A stretch of 64,000 nt of DNA from Niallia endozanthoxylica (GCF_008710145.1 NZ_VYKL01000013.1:1-64000); one strand, 5' to 3'; positions 27,702 through 39,570 are shown, counted from the first letter of the stretch. The notes: generated by a model not told the origin, from the sequence alone. Translations and numbers: made by a program.

Positions 27702-30575
27702 TTATGGAGCTGGCTGTGTTGAAGGATTTTGATTTTGTGTGCTTTGGCCTTGCTCCCCCGTTTCAGTGTTAGGTGGGGGAGATGCATTTGGCTGCTGCGT
27801 CACTGGATCTGTTTCTTCTGTTGTTGTTCCGGAATCAACCGGTGTAGCAGGTGGTTGACCAACTGTAACGTAATTAGATGGTGCAGATTCATTTCCGGCA
27901 ATATCGACTGAGGTGACATAATATGTGCCTGTTCCTGCCTGGAATGAATGGGAACCGTCTACATGAATGGTTCCGACCCTTTGACCGCCGTTATAGACTC
28001 TGTAGCCAACGATATCATATTCTGAGCTGCTTCCCCATGTTATGGTATTGCCTGATAGAGAAATACCTGGGGCGGAAGGGGTGCTTCCATTGTCCTGCAG
28101 ACTGGCGTTTGGTACAATGGCATTCGCTAAACCGCTGCTATAGGAGGATAATTGATTAGCAGATATCCCTAGCATTTTTTTGATCGCATTAGAGTCTAAG
28201 ACTATTCCTGATTTCACAAATTCACTAGGTGTTGAATCTAGTGCTAAATATTTTTTACCGCCAATTGTGACAAAACGTCCGCTTGCAAAACCATTATCTG
28301 ATTTTGTTGGTACGAACTTAGCGTTAAAAAGGTCGGTACGGACTAACCCGGCATTTGCGCAGGCTTCTGTTGCCAAGCCTCCGGAAACAGCACAGAAGGT
28401 ACGGGTAACGATTCCCTCCGGCATTGGCAGTGTTTCACTTGGGTCTACCAACTCAGGTGCAATATCATAAGCAGCATTCATTAAATCTGCCCATAGATAG
28501 ATATTTCTTACACCATAGGATAATCCTTTATAGCTAAGTTCTAATGGTTTAGGTTCATCGTAGCCGTTCCAAACACCAAAAGATACATTCGGGTTTGTCG
28601 CTACAAACCATGAATCTTTATAGTCCTGGCCAGTACCTGTTTTTCCAGCCCAGTCAGAGCTGAATTTTAAGCGTCCATTTAATGAAGTGGCTGTACCGCC
28701 GCTTATAACATCTCTTAACATATCAAAGGTTAAATAGGCTGTCTGCGGGCTGAATACTGGTACTGGTGTTACTTCATGCTGATAAACAATATTTCCTTCT
28801 TTGTCAGTAATTTTCTCAATCATATATGCATCAATAAATTGACCACCATTTGTAAAAGTGCCGAATGCATTCGTATTTTCCTCGACAGTAACGCCTTTTG
28901 TCAAACCGCCTAGTGCAGCAGAACGGTTTACATAGTCACTTTCAGTTAAAGAGGTAAAGCCCATTTTTTCAAGGTATTGTGCCGGATTTGTATCAATAAT
29001 ATCAACGTATGCCTTCACAGCAGGAATATTATAGGATCTAGCCAGTGCTTCCCTGGCTGTCACTAGCCCATGTGTACTGCCTCCATAGTTGGATGGCCAA
29101 GGTTTACTTGATCCTGGATCTAATCTTAATGGAACATCAGGAAGGATGCTTCCTGGAGAAATTGAACCCACTTCAAAAGCAGGAGCATAAACAAGCAATG
29201 GCTTCATCGTTGATCCATTTGAACGTTTGGCACTTGTTGCATGGTTAAGCTGTTCACGATGGTAATCACGGCCGCCTACAAAACTAATAATTTTCCCTGT
29301 TTTGTTTTCAATTAAAATAGCGCCTGCTTCAACCGGATCGCTGACTGTTTTTATTTCGCCGGTTTCTGGATCTGTATATGTTTTTGTTTTATCGCTTCCG
29401 TAATAGTTGAAGTTCTGAACAACCTCTGCGAAACGATCATAAATGTCTTTGTTAATTGTACTGTGAATTCTATATCCATTTTGCCGGATATCTCGGTCAG
29501 AAAGAGCCATGTATTTTTCTTTTAATACATCGTCTTCGTCCAGCTTTTCTTTCGAAATACCATCTTTTTCTGCCAGCACATAAGCCATTACTTCGGCAGC
29601 ACGTTTTTCAATCTCAAATGTAACCCAAGGATATTGTTCAACAGGATTTTCATGGACGGTGATAAAATCCTTTGCAATGTCATAGGCCAGTGCTTCTTCA
29701 TATTGCTGTTTTGTAATCTTATCATCCGTATACATTCTATTAAGAACGGTTTTCATTCTTGTCAAACCTGGTTCAAGGTTTTGTTTAATCTCGCCCCCGT
29801 TTGTATACGGTGTATATCCGAATGGACTTTGCGGAAGTCCGGCTATAAAGGCTGCCTGTGGTAAATTTAAATCTCTTACATCTTTGCCGAAAATTCCTTT
29901 TGCTGCTGACTGCACGCCAGCAATGTTTCTTCCTGAAGAATTACGTCCAAAAGTCGAGACATTTAAATAGGCTTCAAGGATTTCCTCTTTTGAAAAGAAC
30001 TTTTCAAGTCGGAGGGCCAGTAATATCTCTTTTGCTTTTCGCTCGAATGAAACTTCATTTGTTAAAATTTGATTTTTTATTAACTGCTGTGTGAGTGTAC
30101 TTCCGCCAGATTGGACAGAGGCGTTTGTAACCTCTTGAAAGATTGCGCGTAAAATAGCTTTTGGCACTACTCCGCCATGTTCGTAAAAATATTCATCCTC
30201 TGTGGCGACAACAGCGTTAATTAAATCCTGTGATACATCTTCAAGCTTTACTTCCTCCCGTTCTAAATCTGTGTAAAGCTTACCGAGATAGACGTTATTA
30301 GCAAAATATAATTCGGAGGTTTCTTCATAATTGTAAATATTTTTTTTCATGCTGTCATAGGAGCGTATTGGCTCGTTTTTGACCAATGATGCAAAATATC
30401 CAGCCCCAAGACCGCCGGCAAAGAATATTCCAAGTACGAAAATGATTATAAAGATAAGAGCAAGATTCCAAAGTACCTGGTAGGTTATGCGGGCTTTCTT
30501 AACTGTTTGTTTATCTTTTAACAGCAAGATAAACGATTTTATTCTACCGCTATATTTTGATTTTTCACTATTCAT
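27702..30575 (-). CDS. Class A penicillin-binding protein (PBP1A type) with FN3-like domain
   Basis: 957 aa bifunctional glycosyltransferase/transpeptidase. Cytoplasmic basic N-terminus and one transmembrane anchor (about 30-65). GT51 motifs: EDEYFYEHGG (about 130), GGSTLTQQLIKN (about 157) and RKAKEILLALRLEK (about 177). Transpeptidase motifs: STMK (nucleophile Ser, about 455), SYN (about 513) and KTGTG (about 645). After about 830 comes a fibronectin type III-like domain (ITWGSSSEYDIVGYRVYNG) and a T/P/Q/N-rich tail. It polymerises and cross-links peptidoglycan. The FN3 domain may bind wall polymers. GGAGGGG is upstream of ATG. Confidence 0.93.
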   Translation of the reverse strand: MNSEKSKYSGRIKSFILLLKDKQTVKKARITYQVLWNLALIFIIIFVLGIFFAGGLGAGYFASLVKNEPIRSYDSMKKNIYNYEETSELYFANNVYLGKLYTDLEREEVKLEDVSQDLINAVVATEDEYFYEHGGVVPKAILRAIFQEVTNASVQSGGSTLTQQLIKNQILTNEVSFERKAKEILLALRLEKFFSKEEILEAYLNVSTFGRNSSGRNIAGVQSAAKGIFGKDVRDLNLPQAAFIAGLPQSPFGYTPYTNGGEIKQNLEPGLTRMKTVLNRMYTDDKITKQQYEEALAYDIAKDFITVHENPVEQYPWVTFEIEKRAAEVMAYVLAEKDGISKEKLDEDDVLKEKYMALSDRDIRQNGYRIHSTINKDIYDRFAEVVQNFNYYGSDKTKTYTDPETGEIKTVSDPVEAGAILIENKTGKIISFVGGRDYHREQLNHATSAKRSNGSTMKPLLVYAPAFEVGSISPGSILPDVPLRLDPGSSKPWPSNYGGSTHGLVTAREALARSYNIPAVKAYVDIIDTNPAQYLEKMGFTSLTESDYVNRSAALGGLTKGVTVEENTNAFGTFTNGGQFIDAYMIEKITDKEGNIVYQHEVTPVPVFSPQTAYLTFDMLRDVISGGTATSLNGRLKFSSDWAGKTGTGQDYKDSWFVATNPNVSFGVWNGYDEPKPLELSYKGLSYGVRNIYLWADLMNAAYDIAPELVDPSETLPMPEGIVTRTFCAVSGGLATEACANAGLVRTDLFNAKFVPTKSDNGFASGRFVTIGGKKYLALDSTPSEFVKSGIVLDSNAIKKMLGISANQLSSYSSGLANAIVPNASLQDNGSTPSAPGISLSGNTITWGSSSEYDIVGYRVYNGGQRVGTIHVDGSHSFQAGTGTYYVTSVDIAGNESAPSNYVTVGQPPATPVDSGTTTEETDPVTQQPNASPPPNTETGEQGQSTQNQNPSTQPAP

Positions 30576-30671
30576 TCATTAATCCCCTCCAAAATCACCC
30601 TTCATTATAGCATAAACAAGCGATTGAAACCGAAAAGAATGTTGTTATTTGCAGCATTTTCATGTTAACAT

Positions 30672-30700
30672 TTGACATTATTTGCAGTCTGTGATAAAAA
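30672..30700 (+). promoter_or_regulatory. Candidate sigma-A promoter for tyrS
   Basis: TTGACA (30672-30677), 17-nt spacer, TAAAAA (30695-30700). It lies upstream of repeat B2, so its transcript would carry the repeat before the T-box. Alternative promoters nearer stem I were not found. Confidence 0.45.
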
Positions 30701-30714
30701 TGCAATATTACTAA

Positions 30715-30850
30715 TAACTTCATTCAGCAGAAGTCGTCCCCTTCTATAAGTAGGTATGGATGCGAAAAAAGCACTCTAATTTAGTGGATTTAAATCCCAA
30801 CTGAATGAAGTTAAGCCTCCGGGCGCAAATTCGGCGAGCGAATTTGATTA
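30715..30850. repeat. Repeat family B, copy B2 (short form)
   Basis: Inverted repeat TAACTTCATTCAG (30715-30727) and CTGAATGAAGTTA (30801-30813) encloses an AGAAG/CTTCT hairpin, as in B1. The interior GATGC.AAAAAGC and ATTTAGTG blocks and the GGGCGCAAATTCG tail are shared, while the middle hairpins of B1 are absent. It lies directly before the tyrS T-box. Confidence 0.8.
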
Positions 30851-30855
30851 TATTA

Positions 30856-32425
<1,570 letters not shown>

Positions 32426-32439
32426 TTAACTGCATGATG

Positions 32440-32492
32440 TCAGGCACCGGAAAAAGACACATTAGTGAGTAGTGTTCATAAACGGTGCCTGA
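32440..32492. repeat. Repeat family C, copy C1
   Basis: TCAGGCACCG (32440-32449) and CGGTGCCTGA (32483-32492) form a perfect 10-bp inverted repeat with AAAAAGACA next to the left arm, as in C2. It lies between convergent tyrS and rpsD. Confidence 0.75.
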
Positions 32493-32501
32493 TAACATAA
32501 T

Positions 32502-32532
32502 AAAAAACCTTGCCAAGTTGGCAAGGTTTTTT
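32502..32532. terminator. Bidirectional terminator between tyrS and rpsD
   Basis: Perfect stem AAAAAACCTTGCC/GGCAAGGTTTTTT with a 5-nt loop, functional on either strand. Confidence 0.9.
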
Positions 32533-32542
32533 ATACGTATCA

Positions 32543-33330
<788 letters not shown>

Positions 33331-33335
33331 AGGCT

Positions 33336-33365
33336 ATTATATAATTAAGTTCAAGTGAATGTCAA
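33336..33365 (-). promoter_or_regulatory. Predicted sigma-A promoter of rpsD
   Basis: Minus strand: TTGACA (33365-33360), 18-nt spacer, TATAAT (33341-33336). It gives a leader of roughly 180 nt before rpsD. Confidence 0.65.
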
Positions 33366-33428
33366 GGCTGTTTTCTGATAGAGTGCTGTATAATTCACAG
33401 AATATCCAAAGACATTATGTTCTATCGT

Positions 33429-33458
33429 TTGTTATATACAGTTAAATACATGTATAAT
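33429..33458 (+). promoter_or_regulatory. Predicted sigma-A promoter of dgcP
   Basis: TTGTTA (33429-33434), 18-nt spacer, TATAAT (33453-33458) with TG just ahead, about 65 nt before the start codon. Confidence 0.5.
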
Positions 33459-33523
33459 AAATACAAGAAATACGTGCGGAATAAAAATATTTTCAGCATT
33501 AAAAACTAGGTGAGAGGTTTAAC

Positions 33524-35398
33524 ATGGAATTACTCGAGGAACGTATTATTCTGAATTTAAAAAGTCGCTTTTTCGACATGATCTCTACAGATGATCATCA
33601 ATTGAAATATGAATCTATACTAGAAGAAATGATTATGATGATTAAACAGCTGATGCAAGCTGAAGAAGTAACACTCTATCATTTTGATGAAAGAATTCAG
33701 CAGCTGGTTGTAGAGGCTTCTACGAATTCAGACGTGAAACAAAACCTAGTTGCGGTAAACTTTTCTAATCAAGATCACCGAGAATTAGGAACATGTCAAA
33801 AGGTTTACCGAAAACCCTTCTATTGTCAAGCCTTTGAACAATATGATTTATTAATCCCTGTGAGAAATAATGGCAGTATTCAAAGCTATCTTGCATTAAA
33901 AGAGGAAGGACAATTTTTCTCAAAATTAACGGAGAAGGTTCTTGAAAAATTAAGTGTTGAAGGTGGACTTTTCCTGCAAAAGGCTCAAAAATTAGCTAAA
34001 CTGCTTGTGGAAGAAAAACGGTATAAACAGCTTTTTCGTGTGACTGAAAAGGTTCATTCGACTATGAATATGAAATCAGTACTAGGAGAAATAATTGATA
34101 CACTGCAGGAAGTCTATCCAACATTTACATATATTCTGTTTCTTTCACAGGATTATAATGACTATGAAGGCTTACCAATAAAGGAATTCAATTATACTAG
34201 TGAAAATCAGACCATTATGCAATCATATGTGACCGGTACCATTCAAGTGGAAGTGTCTGCTACTGAGTGTAAAGCAAATTTGTATGCCCCGTTGAAAGGA
34301 AAACAAGGCGTCTATGGCGTATTGCAAGTTACTTCTTCTAATGCTCTTGTTTTTCCAAAAAATGAAGTGGAATTTATTACTGTTCTTGCGAATATAGCCG
34401 GCGGTGCAATTGAAAATGCCCAGCTGTATGAACAGTCTAAACGGCTGATAGCAGATTTACAGCTTATCAATGAAACGAGCCATCATTTAAATTCTAATCT
34501 TAGGCTTAGTGAAACAATGATATATATGTCAGAGCAAATTGTAAAATCACTTGCTGCCAAAGAGGTAGGTTTTATCCAGTTTGCTTCAGATACATCACAA
34601 AATTATGTTCAACAGGGAAGTACCGATTTCTTTTTTACAGATGAGGCTAAGACATATATAGATTTTTTCAAAGAGAGAATACTTAAAGAGAATGATTCAT
34701 TATTTATCGGTGATTTAAAATTGCCTGAAGATACGAATGCAGATTCCTCTTTCAAATCTGCGATGGCAGTGCCTATGAGTCAATCAAATGTACTAAGTGG
34801 ATTTGTTCTTGTTTTGCATCACGAACCATATGCCTTTTCATTTGATACGTTTAAGCTGTTTCTCTCTTTAATTCATCATTCTACATTAGCCTTTACAAAT
34901 ACACTTTTAAGAGAAAAACTTGAAAAGTTAGTGGTAACAGATCATTTAACAAAGCTGTACTCTCGAAAGTATCTCGATGAACAAATCCAGCAGTCTATGC
35001 AGTTTGATGAAGGGGCAACTTTCATTTTAATAGACATAGATAATTTTAAACTTGTGAACGACACGTATGGACACCAAATAGGTGATGAAGTAATTATTCA
35101 AGTGGCTAATGTTATTAAGGAAAATATTCGCGGAACGGATATCGGTGCCCGATGGGGAGGAGAAGAGCTTGCTATTTACTTACCAAGAGTACCGATTGAT
35201 ACAGGTGTGATAATTGCGGAAAGATTAGTTCAAAAGGTTAGAGAATCAACCAATCCTACTGTTACCATCTCCTGCGGTGTTACTTGCTGGAAAACAGAGG
35301 ACAATGACACTTACCAGAATTTATTCAAACGGGCAGATAATGCGCTGTATCAGGCAAAGAAAACCGGCAAAAACAAAGTTGTCACTCAACTTTGTTAA
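33524..35398 (+). CDS. dgcP: Diguanylate cyclase with GAF domains (DgcP/YtrP-like)
   Basis: 624 aa soluble protein. Two or three GAF-type sensory domains are likely in residues 20-460 (for example YAPLKGKQGVYGVLQV near 255 and AVPMSQSNVLSGFVLV near 418). The C-terminal GGDEF domain (about 465-624) has an intact active site, GGEEL (about 545), and the inhibitory RxxD (RGTD) five residues before it, so it should make c-di-GMP and be product-inhibited. The position between rpsD and refZ matches B. subtilis ytrP/dgcP. GTGAGAGG precedes ATG. Confidence 0.92.
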   Translation: MELLEERIILNLKSRFFDMISTDDHQLKYESILEEMIMMIKQLMQAEEVTLYHFDERIQQLVVEASTNSDVKQNLVAVNFSNQDHRELGTCQKVYRKPFYCQAFEQYDLLIPVRNNGSIQSYLALKEEGQFFSKLTEKVLEKLSVEGGLFLQKAQKLAKLLVEEKRYKQLFRVTEKVHSTMNMKSVLGEIIDTLQEVYPTFTYILFLSQDYNDYEGLPIKEFNYTSENQTIMQSYVTGTIQVEVSATECKANLYAPLKGKQGVYGVLQVTSSNALVFPKNEVEFITVLANIAGGAIENAQLYEQSKRLIADLQLINETSHHLNSNLRLSETMIYMSEQIVKSLAAKEVGFIQFASDTSQNYVQQGSTDFFFTDEAKTYIDFFKERILKENDSLFIGDLKLPEDTNADSSFKSAMAVPMSQSNVLSGFVLVLHHEPYAFSFDTFKLFLSLIHHSTLAFTNTLLREKLEKLVVTDHLTKLYSRKYLDEQIQQSMQFDEGATFILIDIDNFKLVNDTYGHQIGDEVIIQVANVIKENIRGTDIGARWGGEELAIYLPRVPIDTGVIIAERLVQKVRESTNPTVTISCGVTCWKTEDNDTYQNLFKRADNALYQAKKTGKNKVVTQLC

Positions 35399-35409
35399 TA
35401 AGATGAAAG

Positions 35410-35448
35410 GAAACAATTCCTAGGAACTTTAGGAGTTGTTTCTTTTTT
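35410..35448 (+). terminator. Terminator of dgcP
   Basis: GAAACAATTCC (35410-35420) pairs with GGAGTTGTTTC (35432-35442), one mismatch, followed by TTTTTT. Confidence 0.75.
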
Positions 35449-35450
35449 AT

Positions 35451-35530
35451 TTAGCTTTATTAGCGAATAATGTTGTTAAGCCTGACTTTTGACTCATCTG
35501 TGAGAACTGTCCATTTCTCATGCCTTTTAT
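35451..35530. repeat. Repeat family D, copy D2 (partial)
   Basis: AGCTTTATTAGCGAATAATG, then CTTTTGACTCATC and TGAGAA...TTTCTCA align with the reverse complement of D1. The right end with the ATGAGTCAAAA motif is missing. The following 35531-35680 shows no gene or clear structure. Confidence 0.65.
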
Positions 35531-35689
35531 ATTATGTCTATTAGGAGCATGCGATGCAGTAAAAGGAAAATAAAACTCATAACAATAGCGAAACCGCGAG
35601 AATGGAAATGGTTTTTGTCGAGATTTTTTTAAAGGATTGCGGAGCTGTACAGCGAAATTTGTATAGATAGAATCTTTTCGCTTTTTCCC

Positions 35690-35880
35690 AACACTTAACG
35701 GGTAGTAAGTCCCTATCTCAAGATTCTAAGGGTGAAAGGTATGATGATAAGTGAGGATTAACTGCCTGTAAAGGTCCGACAAGATTTTTTCTTAGAGCTT
35801 TAGCTCTTAGAAAAGTCAGTCAGGCTCTGCGTGACTAACCATCAGTGGAAAACATTACTGATGGAAGTGTTCTTTATTTT
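35690..35880. repeat. Repeat family A, copy A3
   Basis: Aligned end to end with A2. ACGGGTAGT (35698-35706) pairs with ACTGCCTGT (35761-35769) through two G-U pairs where A2 has Watson-Crick pairs. The AAGGTCCGA block, the hairpin around GAGCTTTAGCTC, the AGGCTCTGCGTGACTAACCA link and the CCATCAGTG/ACTGATGG terminal hairpin are all kept. It ends about 40 nt before the refZ start. Confidence 0.8.
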
Positions 35881-35910
35881 GATAAAATCATTAATAGTGA
35901 GGGATTAATT

Positions 35911-36639
35911 ATGAAAAAAAACTCGAGAGAGGAAATAATCCAAGCTGCTATTTTCTTGTTTAATACGAAAGGCTTTCAAGGTACAACGGTAAGAGATATT
36001 GCCAGTAAAGCAAACGTAAATGTCGCAAATATTTCTTATTATTTTCAAAATAAAAATGGTCTTTTAGAATATTGTTTTACGCATTACTATGAAAACTATA
36101 TAAATGAGGTAGAAAAGGGAATGGCCGTACTTGAAGCGGATGCCTATGCATGCATGCAAAACGTTGTGAAGAGTATAGTCCTTTTTCAAAGTGAGAATTT
36201 TCATTTAACGAGATTTATTCTGCGGGAGTTATCGCTTGATACGCAAGTAGTTCGTGAGATGATGTCTACTTATCTGACAAAAGAACGCTATCTGATTACA
36301 AAAATTCTGGAAAAAGGAATGTCACGCCAGGAGTTCAAGAAGGTTAATATTAATTTCTTCATCATACAGTTAAAAGGATTATTGTCAATGCCTTTTTTAA
36401 ATAGCCAATATATATCAGAAGTGCTTCATATTTTTCCGCACGAAAAGTATTTTATTGAAAAGTATTATCTTGAAATTACAAATTGGCTTGAGAATATATT
36501 AATGACTCCTGCACATATAAAAAGTCAATACAACGTCGCAGCACCGCCTTTTGCTATGAATAGTGTTCCGGTTAGAAGAGCGAAACAAATACCAGCAGGC
36601 GGAGCGAGCGGCGTCAGTCTTCGTTATGCGGCAGACTAA
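35911..36639 (+). CDS. refZ: RefZ, TetR-type regulator of FtsZ
   Basis: 242 aa. N-terminal TetR helix-turn-helix (about 1-55, TTVRDIASKANVNVANISYYF), helical ligand-type core after it. In B. subtilis RefZ binds sites around the origin and inhibits Z-ring assembly to place the polar septum during sporulation. The ATG 35911 after GTGAGGGA is chosen; an in-frame ATG 22 codons upstream falls in repeat A3. Convergent with hisJ, overlapping by 4 nt at the stop codons. Confidence 0.9.
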   Translation: MKKNSREEIIQAAIFLFNTKGFQGTTVRDIASKANVNVANISYYFQNKNGLLEYCFTHYYENYINEVEKGMAVLEADAYACMQNVVKSIVLFQSENFHLTRFILRELSLDTQVVREMMSTYLTKERYLITKILEKGMSRQEFKKVNINFFIIQLKGLLSMPFLNSQYISEVLHIFPHEKYFIEKYYLEITNWLENILMTPAHIKSQYNVAAPPFAMNSVPVRRAKQIPAGGASGVSLRYAAD

Positions 36640-37433
36640 TTCAGAAGCAGTCGGTCATAACCTTGCCCTAATTCTTTTGCTTGATGAGCATCAGATCCAT
36701 AAACAAGCGGTATTTCCAGTTTTCTTGCTTCCTGTATTACCCAGTCAGGGGGGTATGGTTCACGACATAATGGTTTGGCTGTTCCAGCACCATTATAATC
36801 GAGTTCATAGTCCTCTTTTTTTATCGTCTTAAGCAAGTGAGAAAGGGCTGTTTTCTCATCGCCATGAAAAGGAAAACGGTTTTGAAATTTATGAACAAGT
36901 GTAATATGACCTATTCGCTTTGGTTTAAAGGTGCCTAAATCAGCTTCGACAGACATTTGTACGGTTTCATAGTACTTTTTGTAAATTTTCTCGACAGAGC
37001 CATAGACTTTAATCATTTCCTCGAATCCCTGCGGACTATAATCGATACAATCGTATCTTTCTCCAAGTTTCAAAAAATGAACTGATAAAATGGCATCATC
37101 AAGTTTTGTTCCAACTTTATTAAGCATTTGTGTCGTTTCTTTTTCAAAGCCTTCGATAAAATCAATCTCTAAACCACAATTAATTTGTATTTTATCTTTA
37201 TACAACTTTTTTACACGGCCAATTTCTTCAACATAATGGTCCCATTTAGACCAAGACATAGCACTGTCTTTTGTAGGAGTCGTATCAGTAAACCCATCCG
37301 GAAGCGGTGCGTGTTCGGTAAAAGTTATTTCTGTAAAACCTAATGAAAGTGCCTTTTCAATATACTTTTCAAAGCTGTCATTTGATCCATGCGGGCAAAA
37401 TAGAGTGTGTATATGTCCGTCTTTTTTTACCAC
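36636..37433 (-). CDS. hisJ: Histidinol-phosphatase, PHP family
   Basis: 265 aa PHP-fold phosphatase, final phosphate removal in histidine synthesis. The metal motifs are DGHIHTLFCPHG (5-16), EHAPLP (about 41) and the later GSDAHQAKELG near 246. Start ATG with AGGAGGGAT upstream. It is away from the his operon, as in B. subtilis (hisJ/ytvP). Confidence 0.93.
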   Translation of the reverse strand: MVKKDGHIHTLFCPHGSNDSFEKYIEKALSLGFTEITFTEHAPLPDGFTDTTPTKDSAMSWSKWDHYVEEIGRVKKLYKDKIQINCGLEIDFIEGFEKETTQMLNKVGTKLDDAILSVHFLKLGERYDCIDYSPQGFEEMIKVYGSVEKIYKKYYETVQMSVEADLGTFKPKRIGHITLVHKFQNRFPFHGDEKTALSHLLKTIKKEDYELDYNGAGTAKPLCREPYPPDWVIQEARKLEIPLVYGSDAHQAKELGQGYDRLLLN

Positions 37434-37825
37434 GTGAAATCCCTCCTGAAATATTATCTATCTAAAAAAAGTCTAATTATTTAAAAAATTTGTATTTTTG
37501 TGCTAATATAATGTTCTGATAAATAAATAAAAAATCTATAAAAGAAATTTTTATTTTGGTTGAAAATACCATGTAAATAATTCTACAAAAAATTAAATTT
37601 TAATAGTCAAAAATCATCGTTTACATGGTATCATAAAAACATTGAAAAGAACATGCACAGAGCCTCACATAGAATGTATAATACCTCGGCTCTTTATACT
37701 TCAACCAAAATCCACTTCAAAGCTAGTTTTCATATGAGTGTAATTAATGCTAAAGTAGAATCTTATAAATTGCACAAGAAATATAAAAATAGAATCATTG
37801 CTCGTTATAGAACAGGGGGCTTACA
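37434..37825. other. 392-nt gap between hisJ and ezrA with a distant inverted repeat
   Basis: Very AT-rich. It contains ATACCATGTAAA (37566-37577) and its complement TTTACATGGTAT (37620-37631), 42 nt apart. A 61-codon frame at 37653 lacks a ribosome site and is not accepted as a gene. Promoters for divergent hisJ and ezrA must lie here. Confidence 0.5.
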
Positions 37826-39511
37826 ATGGAATACTTGATCGGAGGAATTGCAATATTTATTTGCATATTCCTGGCGGGATTTTTTATGAAGAAAAAATAT
37901 TATAAGGAAACGGACCGGCTAGAAGCGTGGAAAATAGATATTACCACCCGCCCTGTACTAGATGAGTTACAAAAGGTTAAACAATTAAATATGAACGGTG
38001 AAACGGAAGAGCGTTTTGAACGCTGGCGCAGCATTTGGGATGAAATCATTACGGTTCAGCTTCCAGACCTTGAAGAACTGCTGTTTGATGCGGAAGAGAA
38101 TATTGATAAATATCGTTTTAAAAAGGCAAAAGCAGTCCAAACGGAAATTAGTACCGTATTAGCAAATGTTGAAGAAAGAATGAAAAAATTGCTAGAGGAA
38201 TTACAAGAGCTGATTGGCAGTGAGGAAAACAATCGCATTGAGATAGAAGATTTGAAGGAAATTTATCGAGAAAGTAAAAAAACGCTGCTCGCTCACCGTT
38301 ATTCCTTCGGTCAAATGGAAAAAAGTCTTGAAATGAGACTGGAGGAAGTATCAAAAAAGTTTGTAGAGTTTGATGAAGAGACAATTAATGGAAACTATTT
38401 ACAGGCGCGGGATATTGTACTTTCAATCCATGAAATCCTAGAAAAAACAAAAAGGGATATGCAACTTATTCCAAATCTTTTAATGGAATGTCAATCAAGC
38501 CTACCTTCTCAATTGAATGAACTCCTGGATGGATATAAAGGAATGCTTGCAGAAGGATATGTACTTGACCATATCCTAGTTGAAGAGGAAGTTGTAACAG
38601 TCTCACAGGAACTAGCAGAAACGCTCGATAAAATGGAAGAATCGGATATGGAAGAAGTTCAGGAAAAAGTAGTGAAATGGAAAGAAAGCATCGATACTGT
38701 CTATGATCTGCTTGAAAAGGAAGTATTGGCAAAGCATGAAATTAATCAGCGAGACCGTGAAATATTACAAATGCTTCAGTCGGCTAAAAAGGTAAATAGT
38801 GAATTAAATCACGAAATTGCACATGTTCAAGCAAGTTATCATCTTAAAGACACTGATTTGGAGGTTGTGAAAACTTTAGCAAAGCAGCTTGATCAGTTAT
38901 TTAAACGTTATGAACTGCTGGAATATAAGATGGAAGAGAATCATACTGCATTTTCACATCTAAGTAAAGAAATGACAGCGGTTAAAGAAGTATTGGATAT
39001 GCTAGTTGCAGAACAAGCAGCCTTTAGCCATAAGCTGCAGGCATTACGCAAAGACGAGTTAGCTGCTAGAGATAAAGTACAACAGCTCAAGAAAAAGGTA
39101 GCTGAAACCATTCGCATAATATCAAACAGTAATATTCCGGGTGTACCTGAGGAATATAAATATTTACTGGAAGATGCGCATGAAAGTATTAAAGATGTAA
39201 TAAAAAAGTTACAAGAAAAGCCGCTTGATGTTCCAGTTGTTCAGGAATTCTTAGAGCTGGCAGTGCTAACGGTTGATAAAGTAACGAAAAGTACAGAAGA
39301 ACTTTTTGAAATGGTTAAGCTTGCTGAGTATGCAATCCAATATGGAAATCGTTACAGAAGTAGATATGCTTCTGTAGACAAAGGTTTAAGAGAAGCAGAG
39401 GATCTGTTCAGATCCTTTGAATATAAAGAAGCTTTTGAATTGGCTTCTGCGACGATTGAAAAAGTAGATCCTGGTGCATTAAAAAGATTGGAAGATCTTT
39501 TAGAAGTATAA
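37826..39511 (+). CDS. ezrA: Septation ring formation regulator EzrA
   Basis: 561 aa. One N-terminal transmembrane helix (about 4-22: IGGIAIFICIFLAGFFM) then about 530 residues of spectrin-like coiled-coil helices, the EzrA architecture. It tethers to the membrane with its body in the cytoplasm, limits FtsZ polymerisation away from midcell and helps recruit PBP1. The conserved C-terminal patch (YGNRYRSRYASVDKGLREAE, about 517-536) is present. The usual length is about 562 aa. Confidence 0.95.
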   Translation: MEYLIGGIAIFICIFLAGFFMKKKYYKETDRLEAWKIDITTRPVLDELQKVKQLNMNGETEERFERWRSIWDEIITVQLPDLEELLFDAEENIDKYRFKKAKAVQTEISTVLANVEERMKKLLEELQELIGSEENNRIEIEDLKEIYRESKKTLLAHRYSFGQMEKSLEMRLEEVSKKFVEFDEETINGNYLQARDIVLSIHEILEKTKRDMQLIPNLLMECQSSLPSQLNELLDGYKGMLAEGYVLDHILVEEEVVTVSQELAETLDKMEESDMEEVQEKVVKWKESIDTVYDLLEKEVLAKHEINQRDREILQMLQSAKKVNSELNHEIAHVQASYHLKDTDLEVVKTLAKQLDQLFKRYELLEYKMEENHTAFSHLSKEMTAVKEVLDMLVAEQAAFSHKLQALRKDELAARDKVQQLKKKVAETIRIISNSNIPGVPEEYKYLLEDAHESIKDVIKKLQEKPLDVPVVQEFLELAVLTVDKVTKSTEELFEMVKLAEYAIQYGNRYRSRYASVDKGLREAEDLFRSFEYKEAFELASATIEKVDPGALKRLEDLLEV

Positions 39512-39518
39512 TTAATAG

Positions 39519-39550
39519 AAAAGGACTTGCTGAAAAAGCAGTCCTTTTTT
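39519..39550 (+). terminator. Terminator of ezrA
   Basis: AAAAGGACTTGCT pairs with AGCAGTCCTTTT (one bulge) and ends in TTTTTT. Confidence 0.8.
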
Positions 39551-39570
39551 GTTATGTGAGCTATGTATGT

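Noticed and set aside
37653..37838. 61-codon frame upstream of and overlapping ezrA
   Set aside because: No ribosome site, unlike protein composition, and it overlaps the ezrA start; more likely chance in leader DNA.
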